A DNA stretch of 64,000 bases from Lentilitoribacter sp039986595 (lineage in GTDB: Bacteria > Pseudomonadota > Alphaproteobacteria > Rhizobiales > Rhizobiaceae). The DNA is taken from positions 310,001-374,000 of the forward strand of contig JBDWQJ010000007.1 of the NCBI GenBank assembly GCA_039986595.1, written 5' to 3'. Positions within the stretch are counted from its first letter, which is position 1. Each line of letters starts with the position of its first letter. The translations under genes were made by a program, and so were the position numbers. A model generated the notes under the pieces. It had not been told where the DNA came from. It ran no database searches and was given only the letters and a program-made list of their open reading frames with translations. Positions 35,036 to 44,032 of the stretch are shown in pieces.

Positions 35036-35262
35036 ATGGCTTCACCTTTCTTGCGTTTTGATCTGGACCTCAGCGGCTAAGCCTCAACGAGCTGTCAGGT
35101 AAAGCAATTGCTTTAGGCAAGAAAGACGTTTTGAGCGATGATCGTGAGCGGAGACACGGGAGGCCGGAGCACTTCATGCACCTGCAAATGAGTCGCTAAA
35201 AATAGCGAGGCATCTGCCCTCCGTTCAGCCACCAGCCAAAGACCGGATCGTTAATAAAAGCG
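35036..35262 (-). promoter_or_regulatory. structured 5' leader of the rpsF operon
   Basis: Between the promoter and rpsF lies about 220 nt of mainly GC-richer sequence with clear stems: a perfect 6-bp hairpin with a 4-nt loop TCGCTA/TAGCGA (35193-35208), a GAGGCA...TGCCCTC stem next to it (near 35206-35221), and the palindrome AAAGCAATTGCTTT (35101-35114). rpsF leaders in several bacterial groups bind the S6:S18 pair for feedback control; whether this is one of them cannot be decided without alignment. An RNA role is inference. Confidence 0.45.
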
Positions 35263-35291
35263 CTTATACAACTAATGGACCAGATTGCAAG
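35263..35291 (-). promoter_or_regulatory. sigma-70-type promoter of rpsF-rpsR-DUF2232-rplI
   Basis: On the minus strand CTTGCA (35286-35291), 17 nt, TATAAG (35263-35268). This matches the CTTG-type -35 and AT-rich -10 of rhizobial housekeeping promoters with ideal spacing. The start would be near 35256, giving a long leader. Confidence 0.6.
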
Positions 35292-35352
35292 CACGTATTT
35301 ATGCTAGCTGATAAATTATAACGAGAATCTACTGTTAGATTTCGTAAAGGAT

Positions 35353-35367
35353 TTAAGCGTTTATTAA
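35353..35367 (+). promoter_or_regulatory. candidate CtrA binding site upstream of a chemoreceptor gene
   Basis: TTAA-N7-TTAA, exactly the consensus of the cell-cycle regulator CtrA, 177 nt upstream of the chemoreceptor start at 35544. CtrA controls motility and chemotaxis genes in many alphaproteobacteria. An AT-rich motif like this can occur by chance. Confidence 0.4.
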
Positions 35368-35543
35368 GGTAAAATCTTCTATTTCTTAACGACGAGAAAC
35401 AGTTGGATAGACCCCCGATTATCCAATCAAGTTTTTCGCATTAATACAAGCAGCACATGATGTGTTGCCTTTTTCGCATGATGCGTCATTCCCCAATTAT
35501 AATAATAATTTTTAATAAGATATCTTATTATGAAAGCGCCCTC

Positions 35544-37358
35544 ATGAAAAATTTTACTATTTCCAAACAATTACTCACGCTTGTCGCAGGCTTTATGCTC
35601 GCGCTCGTCGCAGTATCTTATTTCTCGGTACAGTCAAAAATGACATCTATTACCGATGAACGTTACAACATGCTGCGCACGCAGGTTGAAAGCAGCTTAT
35701 CGATCATGGATTCTTACAATGAACGAGTGAAAGCAGGCGAGTTAACTTTAGAAGAAGCCAAAACCCAAGCATTTGATGTGATCAGCAAAATCAAATATGA
35801 GCCTGCAGGATATCTGTTTGGTTTCAATTACAGTGCTGTCAATGTGTTTCATCCAACAGCGTCTGTTGTTGGTCGTGATTTCTCAGATGTTAAAGACGAA
35901 AGCGGTAATGCCTTTATTAAGGATATGGTCGCAACGGCACAAGCCGGCGGTGGTCGCACTGAATACATGTGGGCAAAACCAGGTGGTGAAGAAGGTGCTG
36001 TATATCTAAAAGGTTCGTATTCCATGGATTATAAGCCATGGGAAGTTGTTGTTGGAACCGGCATTTATTTCGACGATCTAAGCGCAGTATTTATGTCAGA
36101 GATTATAACGCAGCTCATCCTTGGAGCCGTTGTCCTAGTTGTTCTGTCATTGGCAGCATTTTATATCATTCGATCTATCACTGGTCCGCTAAACACGATC
36201 CGCGATACGCTAGCGGAAGTGTCTACAGATAATGTCGAAATCGAAGTGCCGTTTACTAAAATGAAAAATGAAGTTGGTTCAATAGCTCAGGCGACTGCTG
36301 CCCTTCAGGACAAAGTTCGTGAGCGTCTTTCACTCAGCGCAAGCCAAGAAGCTCAAGATCAAGAGCTACAAACACAGCGCTCAAATGCAGCAAAGATCAA
36401 AGAAGTAGAAGCTGCTGAACAAGCGAAATTCGTCTCTTCTATTGGCCTATTGCTTGAGCGCTTGGCGCAGGGTGATCTAACAACACGTTGTGATGATCTT
36501 GGCGAGAAATATGTTGATGTTAAAAACAACTTCAACGATGCGATCTCTCGTCTTGATAGCGCCATGCAAAATGTTAGCTCAAAAGGCTTTGAAATCGGTG
36601 AATCAAAAGAACAGATCAAACGTGCTTCTGGCGATCTAGCTCATCGGACCGAGTTGCAAGCAGCTTCCTTGGAAGAAACATCTGCTGCTATTGAAGAGCT
36701 ATCTGTGACTGTTAAGCAAACGGCTGATGGTGCAAGTGATGCAGCTGAGCGCGTGTCGACAGTCAGCGAAGAAACAACACGTTCAGATGATATCGTTAAA
36801 AACGCAATTGCTGCAATGAGCGATATTGAGCATTCATCTGACGAGATCGGTAAGATCATTGGTGTGATCGATGAGATTGCGTTCCAAACAAACTTACTTG
36901 CACTCAATGCAGGTGTTGAAGCGGCTCGTGCGGGTGAAAGTGGCAAAGGCTTTGCGGTTGTAGCGCAAGAGGTTCGTGAATTGGCTCAACGCTCAGCTGA
37001 TGCTGCCAAAGAGATCAAAGAGCGTATTTCTCAGTCTTCAACGCAGGTTAAAAATGGCGTTGAGCTTGTGGGTCAAACAGGTGAAGCCTTGTCACGAATT
37101 TCTGAGCAGATCTTATCTGCAAGTGAGATCGTTACAAAGATCGCTGGCTCTGCAAAAGAGCAGGATATGACTTTGGCATCCATCACATCATCAGTTAATC
37201 AGTTGGATACGCAAACACAAAGCAATGCCGCGATGGCTGAGCAAACTACAGCATCTGCTGAAGTGTTGGCCCAAGATACAACTGAGTTGTTGAACTTGAT
37301 CGAGAAATTTAAGACCAACCAGAATGGTCACTCAGCACAAATGTCACGCGCTGCTTAA
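35544..37358 (+). CDS. methyl-accepting chemotaxis protein with Cache sensor domain
   Basis: 604 residues from the ATG at 35544; the frame reaches back to 35457 but the extra part would only precede the first membrane span. Membrane spans near 9-29 and 188-210 flank a single-Cache (sCache_2-type) periplasmic domain with KYEPAGYLFGFNYSAVNVFHPTASVVGRDF and the KPWEVVVGTGIYFDDL ending. Then a HAMP domain and signalling helices with the tip IDEIAFQTNLLALNAG. No C-terminal pentapeptide is seen (ends SAQMSRAA). Its tip matches that of the chemoreceptor encoded at 27646-29880, so both should feed the same array. Confidence 0.92.
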   Translation: MKNFTISKQLLTLVAGFMLALVAVSYFSVQSKMTSITDERYNMLRTQVESSLSIMDSYNERVKAGELTLEEAKTQAFDVISKIKYEPAGYLFGFNYSAVNVFHPTASVVGRDFSDVKDESGNAFIKDMVATAQAGGGRTEYMWAKPGGEEGAVYLKGSYSMDYKPWEVVVGTGIYFDDLSAVFMSEIITQLILGAVVLVVLSLAAFYIIRSITGPLNTIRDTLAEVSTDNVEIEVPFTKMKNEVGSIAQATAALQDKVRERLSLSASQEAQDQELQTQRSNAAKIKEVEAAEQAKFVSSIGLLLERLAQGDLTTRCDDLGEKYVDVKNNFNDAISRLDSAMQNVSSKGFEIGESKEQIKRASGDLAHRTELQAASLEETSAAIEELSVTVKQTADGASDAAERVSTVSEETTRSDDIVKNAIAAMSDIEHSSDEIGKIIGVIDEIAFQTNLLALNAGVEAARAGESGKGFAVVAQEVRELAQRSADAAKEIKERISQSSTQVKNGVELVGQTGEALSRISEQILSASEIVTKIAGSAKEQDMTLASITSSVNQLDTQTQSNAAMAEQTTASAEVLAQDTTELLNLIEKFKTNQNGHSAQMSRAA

Positions 37359-37390
37359 TTTGATAAGTTTAATACTTATGACCAGATAAT

Positions 37391-37420
37391 AAAAAACCCG
37401 GATAATATCCGGGTTTTTTT
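37391..37420. terminator. bidirectional rho-independent terminator
   Basis: AAAAAACCCGGATA / TATCCGGGTTTTTTT forms a stem with A and T runs on both sides (37391-37420). It can end both the chemoreceptor gene (plus) and the convergent ADP-ribosylglycohydrolase gene (minus). Confidence 0.85.
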
Positions 37421-37438
37421 GCTAAATAAGAAATGGTT

Positions 37439-38377
37439 TTAGCTCATTGCAGCTAAGTGATCACATTTATCGAAAATCTCTGCGCTATTGTGATATTTTT
37501 CAACCCACTTTTGTGGAATGCCGCGTTCTGTAACACCATTATAATAAGCACCTGCAACAGCGCCAATAAAGATGGAACGGCCAGCATTATCACCTGCGCA
37601 TTGATTGTTCATTTCAATCGCTTCTTCAAATGAATTTGTGTGTTTGAGGATATGAAACCCGAGTGGGAGTGCGCTTTTAAGATAACAAGCGCGCCCTGTT
37701 TCACCACCATAAGCTATGCTATCTGTCACATCTGTATTGATCGCATTTTGCAATAACTCAGATAACTCTTCTTCACCGATTAAGGCAGCTTCGCTCAGTG
37801 CTTCATCAAGTTCAGCGCCGTTTAAAACAGAGGTCAACAAGCCTTTAAATACTTTAACAGCGTTGTTGGAAATCGGGTTGTCGTTGGTCACACGTGTTGC
37901 GTTGGCTGCATTTGATGGGTCTAGCGCAATGATTGCGGGTAGGGCAACAAGTGCTGGCATTTGCACATCATCTGTTCCTGTTTCTTCGTTTTCCGCTGCG
38001 ATGTTTTCAAGTGTGCCGCGTGTAGCGTGATCGATATAACCGATATATGTGCCGCCGGGACCAAAATGCCCAGCAAAACGCTTCTTATAGTCTTCTAGAT
38101 CGAACTTGCCGTGATTACCCAATAGGCAATCAACCGCAAGATGGGTGACTTCACCATATTGCGTGTTTGCACCGGGCGCGCGCAATGGATGAGCAAAGTA
38201 GCCTTTTGTATTTTCATAATTAGCTTCATCAACGGGAACAAAGCTTGCAGATCCACCATTTGCTTTGGCAATTTTTGCCACACGATCCACATCGTATATC
38301 CAGTGAACACCAAGAGCCGATGCATCGGCGATCAAAGCGCCTTTGAGGCAATTTGCAATACGGTGAGATTTACCCAT
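37439..38377 (-). CDS. ADP-ribosylglycohydrolase family protein
   Basis: 312 residues. The N-terminal KGALIADASALGVHWIYD and the C-terminal CAGDNAGRSIFIGAVAGAYYNG with its Asp-Asn motif are the magnesium-binding signatures of the ADP-ribosylglycohydrolase (DraG-like) fold. Such enzymes remove ADP-ribose from proteins or hydrolyse related nucleosides. No partner ADP-ribosyltransferase is seen in the window, so the substrate is open. Single gene. Confidence 0.85.
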   Translation of the reverse strand: MGKSHRIANCLKGALIADASALGVHWIYDVDRVAKIAKANGGSASFVPVDEANYENTKGYFAHPLRAPGANTQYGEVTHLAVDCLLGNHGKFDLEDYKKRFAGHFGPGGTYIGYIDHATRGTLENIAAENEETGTDDVQMPALVALPAIIALDPSNAANATRVTNDNPISNNAVKVFKGLLTSVLNGAELDEALSEAALIGEEELSELLQNAINTDVTDSIAYGGETGRACYLKSALPLGFHILKHTNSFEEAIEMNNQCAGDNAGRSIFIGAVAGAYYNGVTERGIPQKWVEKYHNSAEIFDKCDHLAAMS

Positions 38378-38575
38378 TCGAGAAGTCCTTCTTCGTCAAA
38401 AGCTCAAAACCCAACTGATTAGATGAGATCAAACTGGTAGACTAGTATTTTAGATCCAAAGATATCCGCACTCATTTGGTATATTATACTACATTTTTCA
38501 AGGACTAATCGATTAAGCACGCAAATTTGATTGGTAGATCGGTATGCTTATTAGAAAAATCGGTTAAATCGATTG

Positions 38576-39139
38576 TTAAGTGCAGTTTTGGATGACGCGC
38601 ATTGAGTTGGTTTTATCAAATTTGGCAGATACAGGGCGATGTACATCGTTTTGGCGCACTAAGAAGGTGACTTCAGCACCTGCAAGCTCGCCGCCAGTGA
38701 CCCTGATCTGACCTAGATCTGATTTTAAATTCTGATCATCAACATCTATACTAAACTGGTATTCTTCAAATTGTGCGAAAGTTTCAAACGCAATATCTAA
38801 CTGGCTATCACCGTCACGCACGTCTGGAGAAGAGACAAGCTTAACCTTATCAGTTTCGCTTCTAAATTTCTGAAACACTTCAACGCCTGTGCCGCCATCT
38901 TCTGTATCAAAGATTAGATTGCCTTGTGAATTTGAAAGATCAAAAGAAGCAGATATGATTTCAATATCCGTTGAGGAATTGTTTTTAATCACAAAACGAT
39001 CGCGGGGTGCGCTTTCGATGAATCTTACATTGAGATCAAGATGGCATTCATCTCCTGATGCTAAAGCTTGTTGCGATGACATTCCTATCAAAACAGTTGC
39101 GAAGAGGGCGAGGCGGGCTGACGTGTTGACAGTAGTCAT
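38576..39139 (-). CDS. exported protein of unknown function (aggregation-factor-core-like)
   Basis: 187 residues. Signal peptide (about 1-27, ALA-S). The mature protein is acidic and beta-rich, with CHLDLNVRFIESAPRDRFVIKN and the stretch GNLIFDTEDGGTGVEVFQKF, which I recall from exported marine alphaproteobacterial proteins annotated as aggregation factor core protein; this name has no proven meaning. Two Cys (32 and 186) could pair. A weak AT-rich hairpin with a T run (38558-38574) lies just downstream. Probably periplasmic or secreted. Confidence 0.6.
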   Translation of the reverse strand: MTTVNTSARLALFATVLIGMSSQQALASGDECHLDLNVRFIESAPRDRFVIKNNSSTDIEIISASFDLSNSQGNLIFDTEDGGTGVEVFQKFRSETDKVKLVSSPDVRDGDSQLDIAFETFAQFEEYQFSIDVDDQNLKSDLGQIRVTGGELAGAEVTFLVRQNDVHRPVSAKFDKTNSMRVIQNCT

Positions 39140-39412
39140 GATTTGGTCCGATCTGGTTGCTATATGTTATTTGTACGAACCTGATACAGTTTAGATCAAA
39201 GTTTGGCGTTATTAACCGCAATATATCTCTTTATTTATCGGATTGATTTTCGTGATCAAGATAGTTTCAGGACTCATTTCTACCCTGCAATGGTCGTATT
39301 CGGATTAACCAATAAAATAGGTATAAATATCAAGACGTTGTTGGTTGGCTTTGGCAGGTGTATACCTTGTGCTTATTCGATAAGCTTTTAGATTGATATT
39401 GGGATTGGGTAA
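39140..39412. other. intergenic region, nothing recognised
   Basis: AT-rich divergent spacer between the exported protein and the acyltransferase. Short frames exist, but none has a ribosome binding site or a recognisable product. It should contain the promoters of both neighbours. Confidence 0.35.
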
Positions 39413-40450
39413 TTGCAACGCGTTGGATGGATAGACTCTGCAAAAGGCTTTGCCATACTCTTGGTGGTATTAGGGCACACTTGGGATGGCTTGGGGACGC
39501 GCGGCCTCATCGAGCTCAACTGGCATCAACCAGTTTATGATCATCTCTACACATATCATATGCCTTTCTTTTTCATGTTATCCAGTTTTTTCATCTCGTC
39601 TTCCTTCTTAAAGACAGATCTAAAGCCCTTTGTTTGGAAGCAGTTTTGGCAGATGATTTATCCTATGGTGATCTGGTATTACATCTTTTTGAGTGCAAAA
39701 ATTATTGCTGGTGGTTTTGCAAATGAAGCTGGAAGTGCAGCGATGTTCTCGCAATCGCCTATACCCGGTAAGTGGCATTACTGGTTTTTGTGGGCGCTTT
39801 TTCTTATGCGAACCGCTGTTTTTCTCATGCGAGCAGTTTTACGAAACAGCCGATATTTTGATGTGATTATCATAAGCCTAATCATTGGTATGAGTGTTTT
39901 GGATAAATTGCCGCAACCTGAATGTGTTAGCTTTTGGTTTTCACCGGCTATATCATTCGGACCATATTTTCTTTTTGGTATTTTACTTGGAAAGTATAAT
40001 GACTACTTGATGCCACATGCAGTATATATCATGCTTGCATTGATCGTATTTTTGTCTTTAGCGCTACTTGTATCTTATCTCAACACTTTGGGCATCACCA
40101 AGTTTCCAATTGCAATTGCCATGTGTATATGTTCGATTTTCATATTCAAATGCTTAGATCAACAGTCAGGCTTTCTTAGAAAGTTGATGAACATATTTGC
40201 AACCTTGGGACTTTTGTCCATGCCGATCTATTTGGCACACCCGATTTTTTCTTCTTTCGCCCGTGAAGTCTTGGTGTTGTTGGGAATTACCAGCATCGGT
40301 ATCCAATTCGTTTTAGGCACAATTATGGGCGTAGTTTGTTCGCTTTTAATGTATCATTTATCTGTCAAACTTAAATTCAATGTACTATTTGGATTTGATG
40401 TGCCAAAGAATAAAATAGGGGTTTATTTTCGTTCCCGAATACCATTATGA
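39413..40450 (+). CDS. membrane acyltransferase, family 3 (OafA/WecH-like)
   Basis: 345 residues starting at a TTG (39413) that places the family signature VGWIDSAKGFAILLVVLGHTWDGLG at the very N-terminus, as usual. Ten or more hydrophobic segments follow. The His of LGHT and the downstream HMPFFFMLSSFF motif are typical of the acyltransferase_3 fold, which moves acyl groups (often acetyl) onto sugars of LPS, exopolysaccharide or peptidoglycan. The acceptor is unknown. It stands 41 nt before an aminotransferase gene on the same strand. Confidence 0.85.
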   Translation: MQRVGWIDSAKGFAILLVVLGHTWDGLGTRGLIELNWHQPVYDHLYTYHMPFFFMLSSFFISSSFLKTDLKPFVWKQFWQMIYPMVIWYYIFLSAKIIAGGFANEAGSAAMFSQSPIPGKWHYWFLWALFLMRTAVFLMRAVLRNSRYFDVIIISLIIGMSVLDKLPQPECVSFWFSPAISFGPYFLFGILLGKYNDYLMPHAVYIMLALIVFLSLALLVSYLNTLGITKFPIAIAMCICSIFIFKCLDQQSGFLRKLMNIFATLGLLSMPIYLAHPIFSSFAREVLVLLGITSIGIQFVLGTIMGVVCSLLMYHLSVKLKFNVLFGFDVPKNKIGVYFRSRIPL

Positions 40451-40491
40451 TGCGCGTAATTTGAGTATTACTTTCCGCTAAGGCGCTATTC

Positions 40492-41709
40492 ATGACACTT
40501 TCAAATGGCCGACATATGTTGGCAATTCCTGGCCCTTCCATCATGCCTGATAGAGTGCTGCAGGCCATGCACCGCCCAGCGCCAAATATCTATAGTGGGT
40601 TGATGGAGGATATCACATATTCTGTCATCGCAGATTTAAAGCGCGTGGCGCGCACAAAAGTTGATGTCGCGATATATATTTCCAACGGACACGGTGTTTG
40701 GGAAGCCTCACTCGCAAATGTTATGAACCGTGGCGACAAGGTTTTGGCGCTTGCCAGCGGTCGTTTCGGGCTAGGTTGGGCAGGTGTTGCAACAAGGCTT
40801 GGTGGCGATGTTCAATTGCTCGATTACGGAGTGCACAACAGCTTTGATGAGCAAGAGCTGCGCGATGCATTGGCGGCAGACAAGTCTCATGAGATCAAGC
40901 TTCTGATAACAACCCATGTCGATACATCAAGCTCGATACGATACGACATTACAAAAATACGCAGAATATTGGACGAGGTGGGGCATCCTGCATTGCTCAT
41001 GGTGGATTGTATTGCTTCGCTTGGGTGTGATCGATTTGAGATGGATGAATGGGGCGTTGATGTGATGATCGCCGCAAGCCAAAAAGGCTTGATGACACCA
41101 CCGGGGATCGCCTTTGTATTTGCCAATGAAAAAGCCAAAGCCTATCGGAATAAGGTCACGGACGTTTCGCCATATTGGGATTGGAATCCACGGCTTAATC
41201 CAGAGATTTTCTACCAATATTATGGCGGAACAGCGCCAACGCACCATTTGTTTGGCTTAACTGAAGCGCTCAAGATGATTTTGCAAGAAGAGGGTTTAGA
41301 AAATATATGGCGTCGTCATGAGGTCTTTGCAAATGCCATCTGGGCTGCGTTCGATGCTTGGGCGGATGTAACAATTCCACATGAAGCTGCGGTGTCGATG
41401 AATGTAAGTGATCCTGCTTTACGCAGCCATGCGGTAACAACCGCCAAGATCACCAATCAACGTGCAACGCCTATGCGCGAATGGTTAGAGGAAAACTTTG
41501 GTCTCACTTTGGGGATTGGTTTGGGCATGGCAGCGCCAAAAGACCCTGAGATCAATAGTTATTTCCGCATCGGTCACATGGGGCATTTAAACGCGCACAT
41601 GTTGTTGGGCACATTATCGTCTATCGACGCGGGGTTGAGCCAATTTGATATTGTTCATGGCAAGAATGCCATCCATGATGCCGCTGGAATTTGTGCCAAG
41701 AGCAAATAG
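40492..41709 (+). CDS. class V aminotransferase (serine/alanine-glyoxylate type)
   Basis: 405 residues, fold type I PLP enzyme. The PLP lysine is Lys198 in AASQKGLMTPPG, the signature of serine-glyoxylate aminotransferases; GNGHGVWEAS-like residues (SNGHGVWEASLAN near 66) and DCIASLGCDRFEMDEWGVDV match as well. It probably transfers the amino group of serine or alanine to glyoxylate. No other serine-cycle genes are in the window, so a role in photorespiration-like glyoxylate removal or general serine metabolism is more likely than C1 assimilation. Confidence 0.88.
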   Translation: MTLSNGRHMLAIPGPSIMPDRVLQAMHRPAPNIYSGLMEDITYSVIADLKRVARTKVDVAIYISNGHGVWEASLANVMNRGDKVLALASGRFGLGWAGVATRLGGDVQLLDYGVHNSFDEQELRDALAADKSHEIKLLITTHVDTSSSIRYDITKIRRILDEVGHPALLMVDCIASLGCDRFEMDEWGVDVMIAASQKGLMTPPGIAFVFANEKAKAYRNKVTDVSPYWDWNPRLNPEIFYQYYGGTAPTHHLFGLTEALKMILQEEGLENIWRRHEVFANAIWAAFDAWADVTIPHEAAVSMNVSDPALRSHAVTTAKITNQRATPMREWLEENFGLTLGIGLGMAAPKDPEINSYFRIGHMGHLNAHMLLGTLSSIDAGLSQFDIVHGKNAIHDAAGICAKSK

Positions 41710-41745
41710 CTTTTCAACCGCATAACGACACAATAAGACGACATG

Positions 41746-41780
41746 AAAAAGGCGGTGAGAAATGAGCTCACCGCCTTTAT
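41746..41780. terminator. bidirectional terminator between convergent genes
   Basis: AAGGCGGTGAG / CTCACCGCCTT (41749-41759 and 41766-41776) is flanked by an A run on the left and TTTATTATTT on the right, so it serves the aminotransferase gene (plus) and the aldo/keto reductase gene (minus). Confidence 0.8.
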
Positions 41781-41801
41781 TATTTGACTATGGCTGAAAG
41801 T

Positions 41802-42848
41802 TTAATAAGGCCAAGGCATGTTACGATTGATTTGATCAATGCTTTTGAGCACTTCATCAGAAAGCGTCATACCGCCAGCTTTTACGCAAGTTTCAAGCTG
41901 ATCCATTTTTGTTGCACCAATAATGGTTGATGGAACAAAATATCTGCTGTTACAAAATGCAATTGCCATTTGGCTTGGGTCTAGACCATGCTCGCTAGCT
42001 AATGCAAGATATGCATCCGTTGCTTCTTGCGCGCTCTCAGTAAAGCGGCCACCAAGTGTTTTTTCAATTGAGCGACGCGAACCATTCGGCACAACACCAT
42101 CGCGATATTTACCCGTTAATATACCTGTTGCTAGTGGGCTATATGGCAAGCACCCAATATCTTCGTGATGAGACATTTCTGCAAGGTCGGTATCATAATG
42201 ACGATACAATAAGCTGTATTCATTTTGAATGGTCGCAACGCGCGGAAGACCATGCTCTTCAGCGAGTTTAAGATATTGCATTGTACCCCAAGTCGTCTCA
42301 TTGGAGAGACCAATGGCGCGGACTTTGCCAGATTTCACCACATCATCCAGTCCACGCAGCGTCTCATGGATTTCGTCAAGTGATTGTTGTTTGTCTTGTT
42401 TGGACGCATCAAAAGCCCAATTCTGGCGAAACGCTATCGAACCGCGGGTTGGCCAATGAACTTGATAAAGGTCAATATAGTCGGTTTTTAAACGTTCAAG
42501 GCTCGTTTCAACCGCTTCATTCACAGCTCGTCGTGTTGGAATGTTTCCTTCACGGATCCATGCAATGCCGCCACCCATGATTTTGGTCGCCAAAACAATT
42601 TGGTCGCGCTTGCCAGATTTTTCAAACCAATCACCAACGCAACGCTCTGAATTGCCTTGGGTGTGTTTTGCCACGGGATTGACCGAATACATTTCTGCGG
42701 TATCAAAAAAGTTCACACCGTTTTCAACGGCATAATCCATTTGCTCGTGGCCTTCAGCATCCGTGTTTTGGTCGCCACCCCAGGTCATCGTGCCAAGGCA
42801 AATCTCGCTCACACTGATATCAGTGCGGCCCAATTTATTCATTTTCAT
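41802..42848 (-). CDS. aldo/keto reductase (Tas-like)
   Basis: 348 residues, TIM-barrel AKR. The catalytic tetrad is visible: Asp in FFDTAEMYS, Tyr in the same motif, Lys in LATKIMGG and His in LYQVHWP. The insertion NPVAKHTQGNSERCVGDWF is typical of the Tas group of E. coli. It reduces an unknown carbonyl with NADPH. Single gene ending in a shared terminator. Confidence 0.9.
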   Translation of the reverse strand: MKMNKLGRTDISVSEICLGTMTWGGDQNTDAEGHEQMDYAVENGVNFFDTAEMYSVNPVAKHTQGNSERCVGDWFEKSGKRDQIVLATKIMGGGIAWIREGNIPTRRAVNEAVETSLERLKTDYIDLYQVHWPTRGSIAFRQNWAFDASKQDKQQSLDEIHETLRGLDDVVKSGKVRAIGLSNETTWGTMQYLKLAEEHGLPRVATIQNEYSLLYRHYDTDLAEMSHHEDIGCLPYSPLATGILTGKYRDGVVPNGSRRSIEKTLGGRFTESAQEATDAYLALASEHGLDPSQMAIAFCNSRYFVPSTIIGATKMDQLETCVKAGGMTLSDEVLKSIDQINRNMPWPY

Positions 42849-43048
42849 ATGATTTTTCCCTCATGGTATGTCAGCACAAGATAGGGGCTGGTCAGAAATT
42901 GACAATACCTATACGAGGCATTTTCCCAAAATTCTGTTTTTTAAACCGGTAATATTTGCAAAAACTGCCTTCGATTGACGGGAAAACTTGACATTGGCCA
43001 TAAGATTGTGGACATGGGCCAATCTTAAAATTTTACCGATAGGAATGA

Positions 43049-44011
43049 ATGAAAATGGCTACAGCGTCTAAAATTGCAATGACATTTCCCGGGCAAGGCA
43101 GCCAAGCGGTTGGCATGGGTAAAGAATGGGCTGACAATTTTAGCGTCGCAAAAGCGGTTTTTGACGAAGTTGATGATGCTTTAGGTGAAAAACTTTCAAC
43201 GACGATGTTTGAAGGTCCTGAGGATACGCTGACACTGACAGCAAACGCACAGCCTGCACTCATGGCCGTATCTATGGCAATTGTTAAGGTCATGGAATCA
43301 GAAGGTTTTGTTTTGCCAAATTCTGTCGCTTATGTGGCGGGTCATTCATTGGGAGAGTATTCAGCGCTTTGCGCTGCGGGCATGTTCTCAATTTCAGATA
43401 CTGCACGTTTATTGCGTATTAGAGGTAATGCGATGCAAGCGGCAGTGCCTGCGGGCGAGGGCGCAATGGCGGCGATCATCGGTCTTGAGCATTCAGATGT
43501 CCAAGCCGTATGTGAACAAGCGTCAGCTCAAGGTCCGTGTCAGATCGCAAATGATAATGGCGGTGGTCAGTTGGTAATTTCCGGCGGTAAAGCGGCCGTT
43601 GAAGCTGCAGCAGCCGCCGCATCAGAAAAAGGTGCAAAACGCGCTATCATGTTGCCAGTATCTGCACCATTCCACTCAACGCTTATGGCACCAGCAGCAG
43701 ACGCAATGGCTGAAGCTTTAGCGGGTGTTGAAAAACAAAACCCTGTCGTGCCTGTGATAGCCAATGTGCGCGCAGAGCCTGTAACAGATGCAGATGAAAT
43801 TACGAAATTGTTAGTTGAACAAGTAACTGGTCAAGTTCGTTGGCGTGAAAGCGTCGCATGGTTTGGTGCAAACGGCATTGAAACGCTATTTGAAGTCGGC
43901 TCTGGCAAAGTTTTAACGGGATTGGCACGCCGCATTGATCGCTCATTGGCAGGTGTTGCTGTCAACAATCCAACAGATTTACAAGCAGCTCTTGAAAAGC
44001 TGAACGGCTAA
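43049..44011 (+). CDS. fabD: malonyl-CoA:ACP transacylase FabD
   Basis: 320 residues; an internal ATG two codons downstream (43055) has better spacing to the AGGA at 43041 and may be the true start. GQGSQ (15-19) forms the oxyanion hole and Ser100 in GHSLG is the nucleophile; the family's FHS motif (APFHSTLM) supplies the catalytic His. It loads malonyl groups onto ACP. TTGACG-18 nt-CATAAG (42975-43004) and TTGACA (42988) upstream are candidate promoter elements. fabG follows after 21 nt. Confidence 0.97.
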   Translation: MKMATASKIAMTFPGQGSQAVGMGKEWADNFSVAKAVFDEVDDALGEKLSTTMFEGPEDTLTLTANAQPALMAVSMAIVKVMESEGFVLPNSVAYVAGHSLGEYSALCAAGMFSISDTARLLRIRGNAMQAAVPAGEGAMAAIIGLEHSDVQAVCEQASAQGPCQIANDNGGGQLVISGGKAAVEAAAAAASEKGAKRAIMLPVSAPFHSTLMAPAADAMAEALAGVEKQNPVVPVIANVRAEPVTDADEITKLLVEQVTGQVRWRESVAWFGANGIETLFEVGSGKVLTGLARRIDRSLAGVAVNNPTDLQAALEKLNG

Positions 44012-44032
44012 GAAATTTTAAAGGAAACAATA

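Noticed and set aside
39203..39391. 62-residue frame between the exported protein and the acyltransferase
   Set aside because: Aromatic-rich random-looking translation and no ribosome binding site.
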